A stretch of 64,000 nucleotides of DNA from Cyrtodaria siliqua (GCA_037043455.1 JAWPHD010000128.1:124001-188000), one strand, 5' to 3'. Shown: positions 1 to 13,009, numbered from the stretch's first letter. Made by a program: numbers and translations. The notes: generated from the letters alone by a model not told the origin.

Positions 1-593
1 TTCCCCCTACCACCCATAATATTTGGCACTTTGTACAATTATTATACAAAGTATATTAAATAGAGAATTTGTATAAACACATTAACTCTACCTCCCAGAT
101 TGTATTAATTTTAGTTTCAGGTCATACAAGTCATAAATTCAAACATAACGTTAACCAACAAGGGCTTCTAGTGGAAGCAGCTGAGAAAGGCTTTTTCATA
201 CCAGTCGGAAAAAATAACAATATATATATAAAAAAAAGTTTTCTTACAAGCTGACTTAGACTTGCTTTGATTTATTAGTTTTGTGTGAATATTATGAAAG
301 TGTGATAATTACGAGACTTAAATTAATTAATTGTCGGTGCGTGTAAAAGTTATGGTTATTGTTGTGGTAAGTGTTGTGTCAAGGGGGCGCTCTTAGTAAC
401 GCGGCAAGTATGGACTGAAGATGAACGTATTGTCTTGAGTAATTTTTCCCAGGATCCTTCAGTCTCTCCATAACACTTCATTATACTAAGCTATTGTGAG
501 TAGTCTGTTAGTATGTTTGTATTGGGTCTAACAGCGCCATTAACTATCTTTTATTCATATTACGTCTTTATAGTCATGCCAAAGATGGAATAC
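1..593. other. Non-coding, no recognisable feature
   Basis: AT-rich sequence with only short chance reading frames. No repeat shared with the rest of the window was noticed. Confidence 0.5.
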
Positions 594-790
594 CGCGCCA
601 TAGACACATGTCATGATACCCCACTCGAGTCACATTATTCTGACACCGGGCCAACCAGTTCAGGTACTATATCTGGGCATCTACTAGTACCATTTACTAG
701 TACCATTTACTAGTACCATTTGTCTGAGATCTTTGGTGTGACACAGCCTAGCTTGCAAGGTGGAATGCTCTCCCACTAAGAATGGCAAAA
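594..790 (-). mobile_element. SINE-like repeat, family 2, degenerate
   Basis: Begins ATAGACACATGTCATGATAC and resembles 25583-25660 and 60690-60905. Its tRNA-like head (best preserved at 60840-60900) is decayed here. It contains three copies of TACTAGTACCATT. Confidence 0.55.
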
Positions 791-800
791 TTAGTAACGT

Positions 801-999
801 TTAACCCTTAACACGCTAATCATGACTATAATAGCCTTTGCGTCCACTGTAAACCCAGATCAGCCTGCGAGTAACTCTTACTCGCAGTCATTCAGTCATT
901 TTCCCCAAAACACCCCTTTTTCACATAAATGGAATGGTCTTAATTCAAAGAAAGAACAGTCCATTATATATATGTAGGGACGGCCGGGTTAAGGGTTAA
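801..999. repeat. MITE-like repeat A, copy 1
   Basis: Bounded by TTAACCCTTAA at the left and GGGTTAAGGGTTAA at the right, with an internal palindrome around GATCAGCCTGCGAG. Nine other copies lie in this window. No coding capacity. Confidence 0.8.
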
Positions 1000-1044
1000 A
1001 TTACCGACCTTCTGGCTTCAATCACTCAGCATCCCTTTCTCCGT

Positions 1045-1260
1045 TAATGGCTTATTTAAATAGCGTCTGACTGACATGCGGGAGGTTGTGGGTTCGATCC
1101 CATGCCGGGTCATACGACTTTATAAAAATTGTTCTTGTAGCTTCCTTGTTTGACATTCAGCATAATTATAAAGGGTAGTGTGCTAGGATTGGTGGGCCGG
1201 GTGTCAGGATTATGTGAGTGGGTGGGGTATCATGTCATGCGTCTCTGGTTTGGTATTCCA
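1045..1260 (+). mobile_element. SINE-like repeat, family 2, forward
   Basis: Contains a tRNA-like head with a B-box (GGTTCGATCCC) at about 1092 and ends in the complement of the conserved CATGATACCCCACCCAC block. It is the reverse orientation of the copy at 60690-60905. Confidence 0.6.
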
Positions 1261-1550
1261 GTGTGGCAGCACTATAAATGAGCAATTGTTAAAAGTGACT
1301 TTAAACCCCATACTTGTTTCTTATATTTGACTAGTCCTTTGTGTTTATTGTTTATTATACACATTTAGATGCTGCGCTTTTCAGTTATTTCTGTATTAGG
1401 CAGAGTTTTTTTATTTTTCAGTTCTCAGACCCTCTGACACTACCTTTTCTTTTTTTCTTCAAAGACGCTAACAGTTTGGTAAAAAAGTATGTGTATTTTG
1501 GTCTGCATTTTTAACAACGGTGTATTATGTTTTAAAAAAACATTGTTGAA

Positions 1551-1755
1551 AGCCAGTGTTGAGTATAAAAAACCCAAAATGGCACCAGAGGAACTTTTCT
1601 GATCATTTTATGCATATGCTGCTCAGAGAGGTTTAATCACAAATTTCTAAATAATAAAGCATTTTTAAACCATAAAATTTGGCATGTAAATACAATAAAC
1701 ATTACTCTATACAGACATATCAAAATAATTATATAATGTATTTATTTTCTATACT
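1551..1755 (+). repeat. Dispersed 205-bp repeat H, copy 1
   Basis: Nearly identical to 6664-6866, from GTTGAGTATAAAA to TTATTTTCTATAC. Nature unknown; no coding frame. Confidence 0.75.
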
Positions 1756-2164
1756 TTCTAGAACAAAACTTTTATTCTTAACTGTCGAATTTTGAATGTT
1801 GGTGCATCTATTAATAGCTGTACCTGTAAAAACAAGATCAGTGATTGGTCAAAATGCTGAAACCCTTATCTTAAAGCAGACGGAATACTAACTGGCTACA
1901 GTGTATACAGATGATGGTGGTAGGGTCTACCGAACGCTGGGGTTTAAATCAGAAAATCGGTTTGATAGAGTAACTGTTATGTTTTACAACATAACTAACA
2001 GCATTTCAAGAAATTTTCTTTTTTTTCCTCCTTCTGTGGAACTTTTTAAAAAATCTGAGAACCGAAAAAAACAAAAACAAAAACCATAAATATGATTATT
2101 TCAAACAGTATGATTTTCATAAAAAAAACACTTGAAATACAAATTTCCTTCCATAATACTTACA

Positions 2165-2450
2165 CATGTGTTCACACAATGTTTGTTTGTTTATTTGTAT
2201 ATTGTTTTACATTATTTCAAACATGTTAGGTAATATTATATGACAGTCGATTTATGTTTTTTGTGGTGGAGGCAGACCACCCACATTTCCTGAGTATAGA
2301 ACCAGTTTTGTACAACTCCTGCCATCCATAAGAATCGACACTTCCTCATTTGCAAGTCGAGCTCACAGTGGGATTTGAACCCACAGCGGTGAGAGGCGAG
2401 AAGGTTTTCAACGCGACGTCGTTAACCCCTCGGCCATGGAGACGCTTCAC
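2165..2450 (-). mobile_element. tRNA-headed SINE, family 1, reverse
   Basis: Read on the minus strand it has a tRNA-like head with B-box GGGTTCAAATCCC (complement at 2371-2383), then the block complementary to GGTGGAGGCAGACCACCCAC, and a GTTTGTTTGTTT tail complement near 2180. Same family as 8213-8490. Confidence 0.7.
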
Positions 2451-3917
2451 ACAATGTTAATTAATAATAAAATTACTTTGCAAATGGTTATAATTATAAT
2501 TAGGTATATCCGGCCATGTATTGATTTCGTTCAAGATCAAAGGTTTAATAATCAACAAAATATTATATTTGAACTGTTTTTAGATTGCTGTATGATATCT
2601 GACCATTCATTATGGTTTCATTGTCCCAGCTACTGTGTACTGTCCGATATTATTAATGAGTAATTGATAATAAAAAAACTGATAGCTATTAATTGATAAC
2701 CATAAAATCTGAGTGCGGTTATTGTTTGTGTTTGAATATCTTTATTGGGTTGGGAGAGAATATCTTTATTGGGTTGGGAGAGAGATGTGAGGGTGAGACC
2801 GATGGGATCTTGTTTTATGATGTTGTTGTCATTCTGATATTTACTTGTGCATGAATAACTGAAATGTGTGATGCTTTTAGATTTTAATCTGTGTCACAAA
2901 AAATATTTAAAATAGGAGTCCACAAATTGCGCTCTCCAATAGTTATCTCTTGAAAAAAATTTGCTTGATTTTCAAAAGTCAGAAAAGACCTTGTTTAAGA
3001 CAATTAAATCTCTCGCTTTTAAATCATAATTTCAAATTATCAAAATTCTACGCTTTTTTTCTTGACAATCAAATATGGACAGCCCTCGATCAGTTGAATT
3101 CCTGAATTAAATAAAAAAAAATATTATTTTTTTCAGCACATAAAAATTATGCTGCACATATGCTGTAACAGAAAAAGGTCTAAAGGTTTAGTTCAGCTGC
3201 CAAATGGAATAATGTCACATAAAAACATTTTAATTTCCCAATTTAGTCAAACGAAGCTGGTGTCTGTCCATATGACATCCTCCACTGTGGGGCAGTATAT
3301 GATGTAGTCGTGTGTCGCGTCGTACAAAGACAGTGCAGCCTCTAGCTGGATATGGCTGATCTCGTAATACGAAGGTCTTTTGCCATGATCGACAGCTCTG
3401 GTAATTACGTTATAAAAAGTGACAGTAGCTTAAAGTAGCATCTGCTTGCTTTATAATTATTACTAATTTGATGTGCCGCAGTTATCCCTATAGCTCCCAA
3501 TGCATCATTAAAAATGTGTCGAATACTTTGGTTAAAAAAATAAATAAAATATTTTCACATTTTTTTAACTTTAAAATGTACATAAAACAGAACATGTTAA
3601 AGTATGATAGATAATACTTCTTGTAATTAATACAATTTTGTCTACCCTTGACCTTTATCCTATTTTCTTCATACACCTTATCATCCCTTATTTTTTTAAT
3701 AGTTTTATCTTTATATATTTACATTAATTTTTAATTAATACTTCATTTCATCATTTTTTTATCAATTCTTTTGCGCACAATATGACCTGTTTATGTGTCG
3801 TTGTGCCGTAAAACACCATTCATTCATACAAAAAAGATATCCAGCTAAATTTGCATAAATATTACAGTACATTAAATAAAAATTTGCTTTTGCTTTTGAC
3901 ATACTATTTAACCTCCC
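2451..3917. other. Non-coding, AT-rich
   Basis: No gene found. It holds a 25-bp direct duplication at 2737-2786 and a short SINE-tail-like piece near 3790-3830. Confidence 0.5.
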
Positions 3918-6129
3918 ATTTAAAGGGACACATGGCAATCTTGATTTTTAGCTCTACTGATCAGAGATCAGCAGAGCTTATGCCGTGGTGCGGCGTCCTG
4001 CGTCCGTCTGTCCGTCTGTCTGTCCGTCTGTCCATAAACTTTTTTTTGTAGCGACTACTCCTCTGAAACTACTGAATGGATTTTCATGAAATGTTGCCCA
4101 TGAAGTCTAGTTGATCCTAGCAAAAATTCATGTTGGTGTGAAATCCAAGATGGCCACCAGATCTAAAAATAGGTTTTTAAAAAACAAGTTTGTAGCGACT
4201 ACTTCTTGAAAACTATAAGTGATATTGATATGGGACTTTTTCTAAAATGATCAGCATGACATGATGTTGGTCCTTGTCGAAAATCGTTTTGATTTTATGT
4301 TAAACATGGCTGCCAGCGGCCATCTTTGTTTACCTAGAGTTATATAATGAAAACTTGTAGCGACTACTCCTCTGAAACTACTTGACGGATTTTCATGAAA
4401 CTTCACAGGAATGTTGCTCCTGATGTCTTATTGATCCTAGCAAAATTTCAGGTCAGCCGGAAATTCAAGATGGCCGCCACGGCTAAAAATAAATTTTCAA
4501 AATACAAGTTTGTAGCGACTACTTCTTGAAAACTATAAGTGATATTGATATGGGACTTTTTCTGAAATGATCAGCATGATATGATGTTGGTCCTTGTCAA
4601 AAATTGTTTTGATTCAACGTTAAACATGGCTGCCAGCGGCAATCTTTGTTTACATAGAGTTATATAGTAAAAACTTGTAGCGACTACTCCTTTGAAACTA
4701 CTTGGCGGATTTTCATGAAACTTTACAGGAATGTTGCTCTTAATGTCTAATTGATCCTAGCAAAATTTCAGGTCGGCCAGAAATTCAAGATGGCCGCCAC
4801 AGCTAAAAATAGATTTTTAAAAAAGAATTTTGTAGCGACTACGTCTTGAAAACTATAAGTGATATTGATATGGGATTTTTTGTAAAATGATCAGCATGAC
4901 ATGATGCTTATCAGAGTCAAACATTATTTTGATTCGACGTTAAACATGGCTGCCAGTGGCCATCTTTGTTTACATAGAGTTATAGGATGAAAACTTGTAG
5001 CGACTACTCTTCTGAAACTACTTGACGGATTTTCATGAAACTTCACAGGAATGTTGCTCTTGATGTCTTATTGATCCTAGCAAAATTTCAGGTCGGCCGG
5101 AAATTCAAGATGGCCCCCACAGCTAAAAATAGATTTTCAAAATACAAGTTTGTAGCGACTACTTCTTGAAAACTATAAGTGATATTGATATGGGACTTTT
5201 TCTAAAATGATCAGCATGACATGATGTTAGTCTCTGTCAAAAATTGTTTTGATTCGATGTTAAACATGGCTGTCAGCGGCCATCTTTGTTTACATAGAGT
5301 TATATAATGAAAACTTGTAGCGACTATTCCTCGGAAACTACTCTACGGATTTTCATGAAACTTCACAGGAATGTTGCTATTGATGTCTAATTGATCCTAG
5401 CAAAATTTCAGGTCGGCGGGAAATTCAAGATGGCCGCCACGGCTAAAAATAAATTTTCAAAATACAAGTTTGTAGCGACTACTTCTTGAAAACTATAAGT
5501 GATATTGATATGGAACTTTTTCTAAAATGATCAGCATGATATGATGTTGGTCCTTGTCAAAAATTGTTTTGATTCAACGTTAAACATGGCTGCCAGCGGC
5601 CATCTTTGTTTACATAGAGTTATATAGTAAAAACTTGTAGCGACTACTCCTTTGAAACTACTTGGCGGATTTTCATGAAACTTCACAGGAATGTTGCTCT
5701 TGATGTCTAATTGATCCTAGCAAAATTTCAGGTCGGCCGGAAATTCAAGATGGCCGCCACGGCTAAAAATAATTTTTCAAAAAACAAGTCTGTAGCGACT
5801 ACTTCCTGAAATCAAAATCAATCAGTAGAGCTTCAAGGTCATTGACCTCTTGTTTTAAAACTAGGGGCGTCCCGTTAGTTTTTCTACATAAATTGCTGTG
5901 TTCATTCATTAATGTTAATTATAAGAATTGTATTAAGCCATTTGTGTTTGCATATTATTAATTTTTGCACCAGTAATATATTAAAACTTGTAGTATAATA
6001 AGACGATATAGTGAATACGTAAAATTTTATTTATTTAAATGTAACCAAGGTAAAAGTAAAAATGATACTGGATATATAAATCAAGATACCCATTTCAAAT
6101 ACTTCAAGATTGCCGTGTGTCCCTTTAAA
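3918..6129. mobile_element. MITE-like repeat B interrupted by a second element
   Basis: The left end TTTAAAGGGACACATGGCAA and the right end TTGCCGTGTGTCCCTTTAAA are inverted repeats of family B. The two halves are separated by an inserted element at 3950-5832. Solo copies of B occur at 17875-18191 and 57454-57784. Confidence 0.75.
3950..5832. mobile_element. Inserted element with internal 320-bp tandem repeats
   Basis: Its ends are inverted repeats AGCTCTACTGAT (3950-3961) and ATCAGTAGAGCT (5821-5832). From about 4047 to 5813 it consists of five to six units of ~320 bp; each holds two related sub-blocks starting TGTAGCGACTACT. A TCCGTCTG run sits near the left end. No coding frame, so it looks non-autonomous. 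Confidence 0.7.
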
Positions 6130-6661
6130 GGGAATGTAGCGCCACAGCTAAACAGGCTCTGTTATTGAGATTTCCGAAAACCTTGGAAAAAGATGAAATA
6201 ATTATATCAAAATGGATGAATGATAAACAAACAAGATAATTATGACCATTTGAAAGTTGTTCTAAAACGGATATGGGACCCGCCATTTTAAGAACTATGA
6301 CGTCATAGTTCCAAGTTACCATATGTGGAATATTGATAAATATCATTTAAAGCAAATAAAATCTCTTCAAATGTATGTAAAATCCTCTACTGGTCATATA
6401 AAGCATTATTGCCATTAAGTATGCATATTTTTCATACAGTTGCTGTCATTTTTCCTATAAATCAATAAATATTTATAATATTCCATATATGGTCATTTAA
6501 AAATGGTGACTTTCATACACGTTCCAACTTAACCTTCAAATGTTCAGAATATTCTTCATTGTTTATCATCCGATTTTGATAATTCTTTCACCCTTTTCCA
6601 AGTTTTTCATAACTCTAAATAATAACAATTGTTTAGCTGTATCGCTACATTCCCTTTAAAG
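6123..6661. mobile_element. MITE-like element C
   Basis: About 540 bp with terminal inverted repeats CTTTAAAGGGAATGTAGCG and its complement, followed inward by a second paired block (AGCTAAAC). It abuts repeat B and shares the CTTTAAAG at the boundary. No coding frame. Confidence 0.75.
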
Positions 6662-6663
6662 GC

Positions 6664-6866
6664 CAGGGTTGAGTATAAAAACCCCAAAATGGCCCCCAGA
6701 GAAACTTTTCTGATCATTTTATGCATTATGCTGCTCAGAGAGGTTTAATCACAAATTTCTAAATAATAAAGCATTTTTAAACCATAAAATTTGACATGTA
6801 AATACATTAAACATTACTCTATACAGATATATCAAAATAATTATATAATGTATTTATTTTCTATAC
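6664..6866 (+). repeat. Dispersed 205-bp repeat H, copy 2
   Basis: Nearly identical to 1551-1755, about 5.1 kb away in the same orientation. Confidence 0.75.
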
Positions 6867-6948
6867 GTACGTCACATTTTATTGGTTGGCACTACTACCT
6901 CCTCCTGACCTTCTCAGCCGATTTTGGCGATAATTGGTAGGAAGCATC

Positions 6949-7495
6949 GGTATGAAATCTAGTTATATACATAACAGCACAGTTTCAGTCCGTTGACTTT
7001 CTTGGAGTCCTTATTTAAACTGATAGCTTACTAGCGGGGGCATTTGTGTCCACATAATAAAATAAATAAATTATTTTATCAATCAAGGGTGGAGGTTATT
7101 TTACATTTAGATACTAAACCTAAACCTGATATGATATTAAAGTTGTTTTCTCTTTTATTTAGATAGAAAATGGACAGTTTTATATCTTTCGTTCATCATC
7201 CAAACCCCATAATCATAACGGTATGAAGTCTAGTTGTACATATATATAACAGCACTGTTTCAGTCCATTGACTTTCTTGGAGTTCTGTCGTTATTTAAGC
7301 TGATAGCTTACTAGCGGGGGCATTTGTGTCCACATAATAAAATAAATAAATTATTTTATCAATCAAGGGTGGAGGTTATTTTACATTTAGATACTAAACC
7401 TAAACCTGATATGATATTAAAGTTGTTTTCTCTTTTATTTAGATAGAAAATGGACAGTTTTATATCTTTCGTTTCATCATCCAAACCCCATAAAC
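6949..7495. repeat. Tandem duplication, ~270-bp unit, two copies
   Basis: The block 6949-7213 recurs at about 7220-7491, including the long identical run from GATAGCTTACTAGCGGGGGC to the ATCCAAACCCCATAA end. Few differences, so fairly recent. Confidence 0.85.
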
Positions 7496-8212
7496 ATGTC
7501 TTTAATGACAGCATGTCACTTCTTAAAACTAAAAACTTTGGCAGATGTTCGCTTTTTATGGTTAGTAATTAGTACCATAGTTATCGACTCAATTTAATTT
7601 GTCTGTCAATGAATGGTGATTGAAGTGGAAAAATTGTAGTTTAACTTTTGTTGCAAGCCTTTATAAAGATAGAAAAATAAAAATGAAATAAAAATTCCTT
7701 TTTTCTTTTTTTCATTTGTGCAAAACACATCAATCTTATTATCTAATTTTTTTTCCATTCACCAGATGACTATGTTTAATTTATAACCTGTATGCTGCAG
7801 TAAAACCTCATATTTTTAATGTACAGTTATCGCAGAAGGGGTTTTTATGACCCTGGATCATGGAACACAGAAATATTTCTAGCTTTATCTTTCAATCATC
7901 TTCAATTAATTGATCCCCTGGCTGTATGATGAAATAAAAGTATAGGAAGTTGTATGCAAATTAACAATGCATGTCGTTTGATTAGTGGTAAAATTTCGTC
8001 TGTTCTAACCTCTCTTCTGTTTACCGTAATTTGTTCGTGGTCATAAAAACTTCACAATTAGAGTGCAGTTTTATATGATATTGTCTTTTGGGGCCATTAA
8101 ACTTGACGCTGAAAATTAATTTTGTATGAATGATACAAGTCATTGGTGCTTGTTCACTCGGCTATGAGTAAAACATTGTAAAAAATAATGATTAATATCC
8201 CATTATATTAAG
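7496..8212. other. Non-coding, AT-rich
   Basis: No gene, tandem repeat or family seen elsewhere was recognised. Confidence 0.5.
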
Positions 8213-8490
8213 TTATATAGGGATAGCAACCTCAGTAGTTTGTACCACTGCAAGCTTCGAATCCCACTGAAAGCTTGATGTGTCAAGTGAGAAAATATAG
8301 TTTCTTAAGGATGGCAGGAGGTATAGAATACTGCTTCTGCCCAGGAAAGGTGGGTGATCTGCCTCCGCCACAAACAAATAGACCATCATATGCGGCCTTA
8401 CATGTGCTAATTGCGGCCTTACATGTGCTAAACATGACGTAAAACACATACATGACGTAAAACACATGCTTTCAAACAAACAAACAGAAA
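8213..8490 (+). mobile_element. tRNA-headed SINE, family 1, forward
   Basis: Starts with a tRNA-like head (degenerate B-box GCTTCGAATCCCACT at about 8255), then the body with CTGCCTCCGCCACAAACAAA and a tail GACGTAAAACACAT plus CAAACAAACAAACAG. Two short segments of the tail are duplicated in tandem. Confidence 0.7.
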
Positions 8491-8562
8491 ATAAACATTA
8501 AGCATTAATTTCGATACATACATTTTGTTCTCAATGAAATTGTAAAGTAGATTATAAAGTAG

Positions 8563-9077
8563 ACCACCTCTGTTAAGAGACCACCTCTGTTAAGAGACCA
8601 CCTCTGTTCACCTCTGTTAAGAGACCACCTCTGTTAAGAGACAACCTCTGTGAAGAGACAACCTCTGTTAAGAGACAACCTCTGTTAAGAGACAACCTCT
8701 GTGAAGAGACAACCTCTGTTAAGAGACTAACCTCTGTGAAGAGACAAACTGCTTTTAGAGACCACCTTTGTTAAGAGACCACTTCTGTTAAGAGACCACC
8801 TCTGTTAAGAGACAACCCTCTGTTAAGAGACAACCTCTGTGAAGAGACAAACTGCTTTTAGAGACAACCTCTGTTAAGAGACAACCTCTTTGAAGAGACA
8901 AACTGCTTTTAGAGACCACCTCTGTTAAGAGACCACCTCTGTTACGAGACCACTTCTGTTAAGAGACCACCTCTGTTAAGAGACCACCTCTGTTAAGAGA
9001 CAACCTCTGTGAAGAGACAAACTGCTTTTAGAGACCACCTCTGTTAAGAGACAACCTCTGTTAAGAGACCACCTACT
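8563..9077. repeat. Minisatellite, 17-bp unit, ~30 copies
   Basis: Imperfect units of the type CCTCTGTTAAGAGACCA. An isolated copy at about 9455-9495 suggests the array or its parent repeat continues beyond an unrelated 370-bp stretch. Confidence 0.9.
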
Positions 9078-9495
9078 TCAAAAGAGACTATTATTTCAGT
9101 TCCCAATTACTAGTAGCGATTATATTGTTCTAAATTAAAATGCACCTATATAAACAGCAATTTTTTTTTTCAACCTTTTGGGAATGGTACCAGTACCCAT
9201 TCAATTGGAAAAATTAAAATTGTTTTGCCACAAATTGGGCAATTTTTCACTATCAAACAAACTCAATATTGTAAGCTTAAATATTTTGCAAACACATTAC
9301 CATGTATACATTCTCTTGTAGTATTTCATTACCCTAATTATACTAAAAATTCATCTCTAAATATTAAAATGGAGTGGGGGAAGAAAGAAAAAAATTACCA
9401 TTGGGAATGGTACCAATTTTCGGTATCACTTATGTAAGGAAAAAAACTCTGATACAGAGACCACCTCTATTAAGAGACCAATTTTTCCCTTCCGT

Positions 9496-10483
9496 TTAGT
9501 GGTCTTCTAATGCAAGTATATCTGGTTAATCTATTATGTTTTGAAATTTTTGATTAATATGCATGATCATTTTATTCCAAATGATGGCTATACATATGGT
9601 ATACATATGGTATTGTTATTCTGTCTGTAATTAAACATTCATAATTTTGATAAAGCATCATCAATATAAACTGACCAATCAGTGACCAGAAATTTGACAC
9701 ACTAAAATTCTGGTAGGTGATAGACTCGGTCTTTATCCTAGATGTTCGACCAGGTTTACTGTTTATTTGGTAATTAAGGTATATACAGTGTGATTATTTT
9801 AAAACCCTGAACTAAGTTCATGCAAAGATTTTTATTTTACTATAGAACCTAAGGATAAAAACTGAGTAGCACAAAATGTTATCACCTAGTGAAAAAAAGG
9901 TAAAACCTCAACATCTTGGCAATGGGCAATCATGAACACATTTGTGTTTGTTTTGAAATTGTTTCGGTTCAAGTTAATGTGATAGCTTCATACTTTAAAA
10001 ATACCGTCTGCATATAAAAAATTATATGCAATAAAACTTGATGTTTTACATAACAAAAGAGATATAACTTTTTTTTTGTCGTATAAACAGAGAAAGTATC
10101 GTTAATTGCGATTCATAACATAAAGTTGTCAATCGAATACAGATGTTGCAAAAGGAAGGTGGCTTTTTATTCGCATGTTAAAAAGAGTCTCATTGCCGTT
10201 TTATGTCACTTGCATTACCCACTCCAGATTACCAAAAACTTGAGAATAGAATAATACGTCATTAAATTGTCGTCTTCGGCAATGAGATTGAAGCTTTTGG
10301 AGCTGTTGCACTCTTAAAGACAAAACGCTGAACAAAAAAGTTTAGCACAACTTTTTAGGGACATAGATTTAACATATGAACGTTGTTTGAAGATATTAGA
10401 AATGCTAGGTAATGATGTAATTTCAAAAAAAAAAAGTATTTTTTATTATTTTCTAAGCAAAGATATCAGCTTAATCCCATTTA
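9496..10483. other. Non-coding, AT-rich
   Basis: No gene or recognisable repeat found. Confidence 0.45.
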
Positions 10484-10685
10484 TTAACCCATAACCCCCT
10501 ACATATATATAATGGACTGTTCTTTCTTTGAATTAAGACCATTCCATTTATGTGGCAAAGGGGTGTTTTGGGGAAAATGACTGATCAGCAGCTGGACATT
10601 GTAAACCTGATCAGCCTGTGAGCTGATCTGGGTTTACAATGGATGCAACGGCTATTATAGTCATGATAAGTGGGTTATGGGTTAA
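10484..10685. repeat. MITE-like repeat A, copy 2
   Basis: Reverse orientation relative to copy 1, bounded by TTAACCCATAACCCC and GGGTTATGGGTTAA. Confidence 0.8.
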
Positions 10686-12820
10686 AAATCACTGAAATGA
10701 GTTAAAACAAATTGATTGTTATTCTCAAACAAAACATTCCAAATTTCGTAATTTTTAAATTACCTCCCTTTTCATTGAAATGAGAACGATTTTCGATAAC
10801 CTATAAAAGTATGTTCCGCTCGTATTTGCTTTACTTTTATCACAACTTAGTTTACAGAAGACTTTGTGACAGCATTGTTATTGGTCATATCTATATCACG
10901 TTACCGAACATACATGGCTTTGTATCTCGGCTATGGAAATGACACGTATTTATGTGCTAAATTTATTTTGCTCAGTGTATGAAGTTACAACCTTGTTGCA
11001 CTGAACAGTCATGAAGAACTTACGCAGGGTATATAATATTTTGATTAGTGCAAAATACACCACGATTAATTCTGCAGTTATAAAAGTCTTTATGACAATG
11101 TTGTCTGGGAGTGTTGCATCGTAACATTTCTTTCTCTGTTTCCACTTGATTTTATGATGCGTATCTTGATGAATTTTGTTCTGAGCGTATTATTATTAAG
11201 TACATATCTCAACACATATGAGGTAATATTTATTGTGATCATTAGGGACTCCCATCCACATATCGTCTTCTACAGAAGAATGTGGAGGGATTTCCATCTC
11301 TTCTGTTTGCTTTCTGATTTTATGTGCTTAATTACTCGAAAGATGTACAGTCTGCATTTCTTTTATATTTTCTTCGCATATTTTCTTTGCATATTTTTGT
11401 TTGCGCAATATGACCTAGCCAGGTTTTTTTTTCTAAACATTGTGAAGACTCCCTAGCCTGGTCATTTTGTGAAAAAGAAGCGCAATAACTCTGATTTGTG
11501 AAAAAAGTATTGAAAGATTAATTGTTAAAAGCAATATTACTCAATACATGCATACATTGTTTTTGTGGGAGGAGGACACTATAAAACAAATGTACAATTA
11601 TTCAGCAAAATATGATACAGTTTTAAATAAACTTTCAAAGGTAAATGTATCCAAAACAAAATAATATTGAGAAAGTTAGATGGGGAAATGCTGTTTATCA
11701 AAAAAGAAAAAGAAATTGTAAAAAAAAAAAACGGCCACAATTGTGAAAAAAGGTCTAATTTTGAATTGAGAAGTAGCTGAATTTCGGCAGGAGGGGAAAA
11801 AGCCCTGCTAGCTATTTGTATGCTGACGATCAGTCATCGAGAGAAAAAACACTTGCTGATACCATATTATAAAGGATTTCCTTATAAGCGAACCAATCTG
11901 TTTCTTTTATATTTTCTTTGCATATTTTGTGTGCGCAGTATTACCTATTTTAACTGTTGATGATTGTATATTAAAAACAACAATGCCTACCATCTCCTGA
12001 AGGATTGCCTTATCTAATTCAGCAATTAAATAGTCTATATATATACAAGATTTTCCAGTATTAAAGAAAATAACCCGCCAAATAATTCCAAAATTACACT
12101 ACAAAACTGTTTATCAAAACTCTGTTGAAGTGTTTCGGTCATATAATAATGTATATGTGCCGATAAAAGTAAAGGTTTATTCAAGGATATTTTAAGAAAC
12201 ATCCTTGATTTAATATGCGTAAAATGAATTATGAGTTGGTAACTCTTAATTCGATGCTCCAGGTTTGGGGTTTGGTCTGGCTGGTTAAAACCATTTATAT
12301 TGTGTCTTTAGAGTATGGATTTTCAAAATATGTAAGTTTTATATATACCTCTTTGTCAGTAGGCTTAGAAACGGTGTACACATGTTGTAAAATTTGGCTG
12401 TTTTGGCGGGATAACTTCTTTAAGATTGCATATAAAAAATGTAAGAGTCAAAACCTGCCATCCGTCCTTTTCAAATGTTTCTAATTTTATCTTATTAATT
12501 GTTTTGTATCTTTGAAAGGAAAATATGAAATTCATTCTTTTTAAGTTGCCCTTTATAATAAATTATTGTGCTTCCCGCCACCTGCAGAATTCTTTGATCA
12601 TTTCGTAAACACCATGTGATGTGGAACTCTTAAAAAACTCATTTGCAGGCCCTTAATATTAATATAAGAAATGTATGATCTTTTCATTACTGAATTGACT
12701 ACCTTGTGGATTATTATAATTTGCAAAACAGAATCTGCTAGCACTTGTGTTTGATATGAGAAATGCTCCTGTTCACCTAAGTTATTGTCAGTCAGTTCTA
12801 TTAATTCACCGTCACCATGA
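10686..12820. other. Non-coding, no recognised gene
   Basis: The longest reading frames (100 codons at 11154-11456, 89 codons at 12215-12484) have low-complexity, hydrophobic AT-driven composition and no recognisable motif, so they were not called. Confidence 0.45.
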
Positions 12821-12915
12821 TTAACCCTTAACCCCCTGCATATATATAATGGACTGTTCTTTCTTTGAATTAAGATGATTCCATTTATGTGACAAAGGGG
12901 TGTTTTGGGGAAAAG
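12821..12915. repeat. MITE-like repeat A, copy 3, truncated
   Basis: Starts TTAACCCTTAACCCCCTGCA and stops after the GGGGTGTTTTGGGG block, so about half an element. Confidence 0.7.
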
Positions 12916-13009
12916 CTTGAATCTGCAGTTGTACACTTATATAATGTGTAGTGGACTAATTTAAATGTGTTTCTACCTTTCATTTGTTTAATGTTTTGAT
13001 TGTACGTCA

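Noticed and set aside
801..999. TTAACCC ends taken as telomeric repeats
   Set aside because: The motif occurs only once or twice at each element end and in ten dispersed copies; it is a terminal inverted repeat rather than TTAGGG arrays.
2340..2445. Possible minus-strand tRNA
   Set aside because: Same reason: part of a SINE of the 8213-8490 family.
11154..11456. 100-codon frame, hydrophobic
   Set aside because: Composition fits AT-rich non-coding DNA and there is no motif or neighbouring exon support.
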